DNA from: an uncultured Bacilli bacterium
GTDB taxonomy: Bacteria; Bacillota_I; Bacilli_A; RF39; UBA660
Direction of reading: 5' to 3'
DNA: 35,014 nt
Assembly (NCBI GenBank): GCA_910587535.1
Contig: CAJUKM010000006.1
Location: 1-35,014 of the forward strand
The translations under genes were made by a program, and so were the position numbers. This document shows positions 31,316 through 35,014 of the stretch, piece after piece (positions within the stretch are counted from its first letter, which is position 1; each line of letters opens with the position of its first letter). The notes beneath the pieces are model-generated. The model was given only the letters and a program-made list of their open reading frames with translations. It did not search any database and was not told the origin of the DNA.

Positions 31316-32092
31316 ATGAAATTATTAAATGAAATATTACAAGAATTAGGAATATCAAAAGTCAACTTAGCTAAATACCTAGGTGTCTCTAGACAGATGA
31401 TATATAATTATCTAGAATTAGAATCACTGAATAAGTGGCCTAAAGAAAAAAAGATTTTACTATTCAAACTTTTGGATATAGAAGATGGTAGCGACAAGGC
31501 ACTTTCTAAAATAAAAATAAATTCTGAATATATAATGGAAGTTGAAAGAAGATTAAACCAAAGCATAAAAGATACTATAGAGTTAGATAGCATTGGAGAT
31601 TTGAAAAAGTTAAAAAAGGAAGAGCAACAGCTATTCTCTGATATAACTTATATCGTTAAAGATAAGCTTACCGATGACTACAAAAAAGATGAATCAGTAG
31701 CGGCATTGCAATACGTATATCACATTTTACAATCGATCGACAATGTGAACGAAGTAAAATACTTTCTAGCTTATATAAGTAAGCTTACCGGTTTTACAGA
31801 CCCTAACGAGTTTGCCTTCCACGAAGACAATCAATTCATCTTCGAAGGAATCATCCACTCTGCAACAGGTTTGTATAGACACGGAGGTGCTTCTAAGAGT
31901 AAAGTTTTAGAGGCTAGAACGAGATTTGTCCAGGAGATTGAAAGAAGAAACGAAGAAAAGCTTTCGAGAACACAACAGCTCAATACGGTAAAAATTCAAG
32001 CCTTAAGAGAATTAGGTTATCCAGCATTGACAGACGAGAACGCAACAGAAGTTTTCGAAAAAATGGCCGAAATAGAATCGCGAAAAGTTTAA
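31316..32092 (+). CDS. XRE-type HTH domain protein
   Basis: 258 residues. The N-terminal helix-turn-helix is at ~10-31 (LGISKVNLAKYLGVSRQMIY, then NYL), typical of XRE/Cro-type DNA-binding proteins. The rest (~60-258) is helical and unrecognised. Notable segments are FAFHEDNQFIFEGIIHSATG and LYRHGGASKSKVLEARTRFV; the C-terminus is a charged helix. It is a likely transcription regulator with a large sensor or oligomerisation region. It has its own promoter and ends at a terminator, followed by the largest non-coding stretch in the window. No target sites are evident. Confidence 0.8.
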   Translation: MKLLNEILQELGISKVNLAKYLGVSRQMIYNYLELESLNKWPKEKKILLFKLLDIEDGSDKALSKIKINSEYIMEVERRLNQSIKDTIELDSIGDLKKLKKEEQQLFSDITYIVKDKLTDDYKKDESVAALQYVYHILQSIDNVNEVKYFLAYISKLTGFTDPNEFAFHEDNQFIFEGIIHSATGLYRHGGASKSKVLEARTRFVQEIERRNEEKLSRTQQLNTVKIQALRELGYPALTDENATEVFEKMAEIESRKV

Positions 32093-32107
32093 GAAAGTGT
32101 AGGGGAG

Positions 32108-32139
32108 AGAAGAGTGTAATTCACGCATCTTCTTTTTTT
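32108..32139 (+). terminator. Terminator after the HTH regulator gene, within a larger stem
   Basis: AGAAGA (32108-32113) pairs with TCTTCT (32128-32133) around an inner GTG/CAC pairing with a GCA bulge, followed by seven T. An outer pairing of AGGGGAGA (32101-32108) with TCTCCCCT (32148-32155) could enclose it. Confidence 0.72.
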
Positions 32140-32193
32140 AGTTCTGATCTCCCCTTCTTCGATTAAAAATATACTTATGAACTCATTACATAA

Positions 32194-32452
32194 ATACTCT
32201 ATAGAATATGATAATATACTCTGATCGAAACTTTTTTAAAGAATAATAAAGCTATAAAGTCTACGCTAAAATTTAGTTCACTCCCCCTATCGATTTTTAA
32301 AAAAAGGTAATAGGGGTATAGAGTATAAGTTCTATAACGACACCTCTAACAAAGATGTTAAGAACAATCAAGATGAATAACTCATCATATACTAATTAAA
32401 AATGTCGTCTAAAGAGATTAATAGAAATCAAAAGATCGATTAAAATCTTTTA
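32194..32452 (+). ncRNA. Candidate structured non-coding RNA, type not recognised
   Basis: The region 32093-32653 has no credible coding frame, but this part has several pairings. A perfect 10-bp long-range stem is 32194-32203 with 32317-32326. A GC-rich CCCCTAT/ATAGGGG hairpin is 32284-32290 with 32310-32316. The 32317-32322 arm could instead pair with 32331-32336, an alternative to the long stem. ACGACA/TGTCGT (32337-32342 with 32403-32408) encloses two 5-bp hairpins (32347-32360 and 32372-32386). It ends in the hairpin AAAAGAT/ATCTTTT (32430-32451). A TATACT at 32170-32175 could be its -10. It lacks the motifs I know for tmRNA, RNase P RNA, SRP RNA or a tRNA. Chance pairings are common in AT-rich DNA, so confidence is low. 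Confidence 0.3.
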
Positions 32453-32483
32453 CATATAAAATGCCAACATGCCAAAATAAAAA

Positions 32484-32512
32484 TTGCTAAATATATCTAT
32501 TGGTAGTATAAT
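32484..32512 (+). promoter_or_regulatory. Promoter about 140 bp upstream of the 133-residue membrane protein gene
   Basis: TTGCTA (32484-32489), 17 bp, TATAAT (32507-32512). Transcription would start near 32519. Confidence 0.65.
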
Positions 32513-32518
32513 CTAGAA

Positions 32519-32653
32519 TAGATAATGAGAATAACGATAATATTTATTATACGTGGGATTGATAGTTTATCACATAAAATAAAAAAAATGTTTAACTTCC
32601 CATAATACATATTATGTTAACTTCTATATTTGATAAAAATGAGGGTGATTATA
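32519..32653 (+). promoter_or_regulatory. Predicted long 5' leader with hairpins
   Basis: About 135 nt lies between the predicted start of transcription and the ATG at 32654. It holds TGATA/TATCA (32560-32564 with 32568-32572) and a larger hairpin made of CATAAT/ATTATG (32600-32605 with 32610-32615), backed by TTAAC/GTTAA (32591-32595 with 32615-32619). The last hairpin ends some 20 nt before the GAGGGTGAT ribosome-binding site. No known riboswitch motif is seen. Confidence 0.4.
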
Positions 32654-33055
32654 ATGATAGAATATTCTAAACTTAACGATCCGGAGTATTTCAAGTCTAT
32701 AAAGGAAGATATTTCAAAAGTACCAGATACAATTATACTAACCAACCTCTTGAGAAGCCTCTCTTTTAAAATAGCTGATCGTAGTATCGATTCAGCCGTT
32801 GCTGAAGAACTTCTAAACGCCATTAGGGATAGAATCAACGTCTTAACCGATGCTAGACAACAGCAGCGCAATCAGAATCAAGATAATAGATTCCCTAACC
32901 GTAAAGGTGAACACAAAAATGGAAGAGTACTTTCTATGAAGCCTACTGCTGTATCTAATAGAAGGGGTAATGCTGCTCTTGTATTCATTGTGGTCAATGT
33001 AGCTATAACGACAGTCATGTATACCCTACTTCTGATATCTAATCTTACAAAATGA
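32654..33055 (+). CDS. Hypothetical protein with C-terminal membrane segment
   Basis: 133 residues from ATG 32654, with GAGGGTGAT at 32641-32649; an earlier in-frame TTG at 32630 lies upstream of that site. The N-terminal ~75 residues are helical and charged (EYFKSIKEDISKVPDT, SAVAEELLNAIRDR). A polar Gln/Asn/Arg-rich linker follows, and one transmembrane segment at ~112-130 anchors the C-terminus. The cytoplasmic orientation follows from the positive residues before the segment (SNRRGN). I do not recognise the family. Its last 11 bp overlap the convergent ZIP gene. Confidence 0.75.
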   Translation: MIEYSKLNDPEYFKSIKEDISKVPDTIILTNLLRSLSFKIADRSIDSAVAEELLNAIRDRINVLTDARQQQRNQNQDNRFPNRKGEHKNGRVLSMKPTAVSNRRGNAALVFIVVNVAITTVMYTLLLISNLTK

Positions 33056-33791
33056 TTAGACTCAACGATACAATTATTATACCTATGGAGATTCCTAGAG
33101 CTAGGAATCTATTTTTATTGTATAACATAGCCTCTGGTAGCATCTTTTCGATAGATAAAGTTACCATAATTCCTGCTACCAATATCAAAAACATACTTAT
33201 CATCTGATCTGTTATAAAATCTTTCAATATCAAAAATGCAAGAAGAGCTCCAAATGGTTCAGCTATTGCTGAATAAAGAGTACATTTTACGGCTTTCCAT
33301 ATACTTCCTGTAGAGTAATATATTGGAACCGCTATACTGATCCCCTCTGGAATATTATGAAGCGCTATCGCAATACATAGAGATAAGCCTAAACTGAAGT
33401 CCTGGTAAGTACTCATGAATGTGAGAATACCTTCTGGCAGATTGTGCATGACTAACGCTATAAAACTTAAGATACCTAGTTTATATAAGTTGCTCTCGCT
33501 TTTCCCCTTCTCTTTTTCGATAAACTTATTTAAGATTCCTACAATCATAGCACCTATTCCAAAAAATGTTACGAATAAAAATATGCTCTTACCTACTCCT
33601 GGCGCTAGATTTGGAAGTGAGCTAGGGATCAAATCGAATAAACTCACCATCAACATAACACTCAGAGATAACCCGATCGAAAACGCTAGAAATTCGTCCT
33701 TCTTTTTTACAGGGATAAATATGCCAATGCACCCCAATACTGTAGACAAACCTGCAATCGACGATAAGACAAAAGGCCATACTATTTCCAT
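33045..33791 (-). CDS. ZIP family metal transporter
   Basis: 248 residues from ATG 33791, with AGAGGGGAG just upstream; a longer in-frame reading starts before that site. ZIP transporters move Zn2+ (also Fe2+ or Mn2+) into the cytoplasm. About eight transmembrane segments are visible. The metal-binding motifs are HNLPEG in segment 4 and HNIPEG in segment 5, plus the Glu in AIAEPFGALLAF. The pattern is that of the ZupT/GufA branch. There is no metal regulator next to it. It is convergent with the gene at 32654, with an 11-bp overlap and no terminator between. Confidence 0.9.
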   Translation of the reverse strand: MEIVWPFVLSSIAGLSTVLGCIGIFIPVKKKDEFLAFSIGLSLSVMLMVSLFDLIPSSLPNLAPGVGKSIFLFVTFFGIGAMIVGILNKFIEKEKGKSESNLYKLGILSFIALVMHNLPEGILTFMSTYQDFSLGLSLCIAIALHNIPEGISIAVPIYYSTGSIWKAVKCTLYSAIAEPFGALLAFLILKDFITDQMISMFLILVAGIMVTLSIEKMLPEAMLYNKNRFLALGISIGIIIVSLSLIIL

Positions 33792-33838
33792 AATATTACT
33801 CCCCTCTTCTATCAAAATATGCAAACATATCGAAAATT

Positions 33839-33844
33839 ATTATA
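33839..33844 (-). promoter_or_regulatory. -10 box for the ZIP transporter gene
   Basis: TATAAT on the minus strand lies 47 nt upstream of the ATG at 33791. No good -35 box is seen. The gap of ~117 bp to the + strand gene at 33909 must hold divergent promoters. Confidence 0.4.
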
Positions 33845-33908
33845 ATTCCACCTTTTACCATGAATTAATTTTATAGTCATGTACACAATAATAGTGGGAG
33901 GAAAAATT

Positions 33909-34064
33909 ATGAGTAGATCTAATAATCAAGCTCGTGCAAAAGCTAATAACAGCAATTCAAACAGTAGCAGAAACAACGCTAGAAGCTCAGCTAAAAATTC
34001 TGCAAGAAATTCTGCAAATGCTAAGAATTCTGCAAGAGCTAACAATGAAAATAGTTCAAAATAA
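33909..34064 (+). CDS. Small Asn/Ser/Ala/Arg-rich low-complexity protein
   Basis: 51 residues from ATG 33909, with GGGAGGA just upstream; an in-frame ATG at 33879 precedes that site. The sequence is made almost only of Asn, Ser, Ala, Arg and Lys, with repeats of the type NSARNSA and KNSARAN. It is basic and likely disordered. I do not recognise it. Small basic Asn-rich proteins of this sort occur in spore-forming Firmicutes, some linked to spores, but nothing in this sequence shows that. The gene is followed by a terminator shared with xerD. Confidence 0.72.
   Translation: MSRSNNQARAKANNSNSNSSRNNARSSAKNSARNSANAKNSARANNENSSK
33996..34035 (+). repeat. Three copies of AATTCTGCAA in the low-complexity gene
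   Basis: Identical 10-bp units at 33996-34005, 34008-34017 and 34026-34035, encoding Asn-Ser-Ala-Arg/Asn. They suggest internal duplication or slippage. Confidence 0.8.
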
Positions 34065-34090
34065 AAGGGATGATTTTATATCCCTTTTTT
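34063..34090. terminator. Bidirectional terminator between the low-complexity gene and xerD
   Basis: AAAAGGGAT (34063-34071) pairs with ATCCCTTTT (34080-34088), with T and A tracts on either side. Confidence 0.88.
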
Positions 34091-34958
34091 AATTGTCACG
34101 AGGATTATATTCGTCATAATCTCGTTTTAATGTGCCATTTATTATGTGAGTATATATCTCCGTCGTACCTATGTCGGAGTGACCCAAAAGTTCTTGAATA
34201 AATCTTATATCTGCACCGTTTTCCAAAAGATGGGTAGCAAAAGAGTGTCTAAGAGTATGGGGACTTATATTCTTTAATAGCCCTACTTCCTCTGCCCTCT
34301 TCTTGATCATTTTAAAGACTGCTTGTCTAGTTAACCCTTTTCCGTGGTTATTTAAAAATAGAGAGTCTGTCGTCACACCTTTTAACATATTAGGTCTCAC
34401 TTCTTTTATATATCTATCTATATATTCGACAGTAACGTCGTTTAAAGGAACTATTCGTTCTTTTTTACCCTTCCCCATGACCTTGACTAAACATTCCTCT
34501 AAATTGACGTTAGAAAGCTTTAAACTGACTAATTCGCTTATACGCAATCCGGTACTGTAAAGCATCTCTAAAATACATCTGTTTCTATAAGAATAATTGT
34601 CTTTAGGTTCGATATCTAAAATTTTGTCAACTTCATCTATAGACAAAATGTCTGGCAAATATTTTCCAATTTTTGGTCCATCGATTCCGTCAGCTGGACT
34701 AGCTTTTAGATAACCTTTTTTGAGCATAAAATCGAAGAACATCCGGATAGATGAAAGTTTTCTCGCTAAAGTTTTATCTTTAAGTTCATTTAAACTTCTG
34801 ACGTACCTCCTGATATCTTCATCACTTATTTTTCGAGGATCATCGCACTTCAAATACTCTAGAAATTTTACGATATCACTTTGATAGGAGCAAATGGTAT
34901 TCTTAGAATAATTCTTTACATATTCTAAATCTATAACAAATTCATCGACATACTTCAT
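34089..34958 (-). CDS. xerD: Tyrosine recombinase XerD/XerC
   Basis: 289 residues. Resolves chromosome dimers at dif with FtsK, whose gene is at 17.5 kb. The SAM-like N-terminal domain covers ~1-90. The catalytic domain has R in STGLRISELVSLKL, the Lys-bearing MGKGKKERIVPL hairpin, HTLRHSFATHLL, and ELLGHSDIGTTEIYTH with the nucleophilic Tyr. Residue length is typical for XerD. The GAGGAG ribosome-binding site is 11 nt before the ATG. Housekeeping identity is favoured over a phage integrase by length and by the conserved motif wording; there is no attachment site or phage gene nearby. Confidence 0.92.
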   Translation of the reverse strand: MKYVDEFVIDLEYVKNYSKNTICSYQSDIVKFLEYLKCDDPRKISDEDIRRYVRSLNELKDKTLARKLSSIRMFFDFMLKKGYLKASPADGIDGPKIGKYLPDILSIDEVDKILDIEPKDNYSYRNRCILEMLYSTGLRISELVSLKLSNVNLEECLVKVMGKGKKERIVPLNDVTVEYIDRYIKEVRPNMLKGVTTDSLFLNNHGKGLTRQAVFKMIKKRAEEVGLLKNISPHTLRHSFATHLLENGADIRFIQELLGHSDIGTTEIYTHIINGTLKRDYDEYNPRDN

Positions 34959-35000
34959 AATTATTCAAGCTCCTCAATCATTTTATCTAACTATATAAAA

Positions 35001-35006
35001 ATTATA
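35001..35006 (-). promoter_or_regulatory. -10 box for xerD
   Basis: TATAAT on the minus strand is 42 nt upstream of the ATG. The -35 region lies at or beyond the window edge. Confidence 0.45.
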
Positions 35007-35014
35007 ACATATCC

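Noticed and set aside
32176..32400. Short frames of 14-15 codons in the large non-coding region
   Set aside because: They have no ribosome-binding site and no sign of coding.
34959..35000. Six-codon upstream frame (ATG ATT GAG GAG CTT GAA TAA) before xerD on the minus strand
   Set aside because: It consists mostly of the xerD ribosome-binding site and has no ribosome-binding site of its own.
1..35014. Mycoplasma-type code with TGA read as Trp
   Set aside because: Many recognised genes (miaB, mltG, ruvX and others) end at TGA at the expected length, and Trp is TGG.
1..35014. CRISPR arrays, insertion sequences or prophage
   Set aside because: No regularly spaced repeats, transposase or structural phage gene is present. 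XerD reads as the housekeeping enzyme, and the dNMP-kinase-like gene is isolated.

Overview
This is an AT-rich, densely packed bacterial chromosome segment, mostly transcribed on the + strand. It uses the standard bacterial code: many genes end in TGA and Trp is TGG. Gene families and gene order place it in the Firmicutes (Bacillota). IreB, RuvX, DUF1292 and MltG are adjacent; RadC is followed by MreC and MreD; rpsT diverges from spoIIP and lepA; and the tRNA genes trmR, trhP1 and trhP2 precede greA. Small intergenic gaps, shortened proteins and missing members of known blocks suggest a lineage with a reduced genome, perhaps an uncultured gut or host-associated Bacilli/Mollicutes relative. That placement is inference. 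I see no CRISPR array, insertion sequence, prophage, rRNA or convincing tRNA.

Layout. 1-3.4 kb: a partial hypothetical gene, miaB with an overlapping membrane gene, and a DUF421 membrane protein. 3.4-5.5 kb: a SPOR-like protein in the usual spoIIB position, then radC, mreC and a very short mreD. 5.6-7.9 kb: a dNMP-kinase-like gene overlapping a compact 585-residue alanyl-tRNA synthetase. 8.0-9.8 kb: an eight-cysteine pseudopilin, a convergent secreted transglutaminase-like protein, and rpsT. 9.9-15.4 kb: spoIIP, small hypotheticals, lepA, an HD-domain gene and hemW. 15.4-17.4 kb: a surface protein, rpsP and khpA. 17.5-21.9 kb: ftsK/spoIIIE, ireB, ruvX, a DUF1292 gene and mltG. 22.0-25.7 kb: an alpha/beta-hydrolase-like gene, then trmR, trhP1 and trhP2. 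25.7-28.2 kb: greA, nusB, xseA and xseB. 28.3-31.2 kb: spoIVB, a 39-residue membrane gene, spoIIM and mnmA. 31.3-35.0 kb: an HTH regulator, a 560-bp structured non-coding region, a small membrane protein, a ZIP transporter, an Asn/Ser/Ala-rich peptide and xerD.

How the genes work together. Three modules bear on tRNA and translation: anticodon-loop modification (MiaB, MnmA, TrmR/TrhP1/TrhP2), ribosome and translation factors (S16, S20, LepA), and AlaRS. A second set handles envelope growth and division (MreC, MreD, MltG, FtsK, XerD). A third is a partial sporulation and engulfment kit (SpoIIB-like, SpoIIP, SpoIIM, SpoIVB, SpoIIIE/FtsK), while gpr is missing from its usual place. Compared with the Bacillus subtilis gene order as I remember it, the window is a chain of ancestral blocks with members removed.

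The strongest unusual signal is the AlaRS. It lacks the beta-barrel before the editing domain and the C-terminal C-Ala region, it carries sequence features I associate with Patescibacteria (CPR) enzymes, and it is not in its usual place next to ireB. A second window-wide pattern is that promoters sit so close to genes that the Shine-Dalgarno sequence falls at or just after the predicted transcription start. The main exception is the small membrane gene at 32654, which has a predicted leader of about 135 nt behind a structured non-coding stretch. All family assignments come from reading the sequence. No searches were run.
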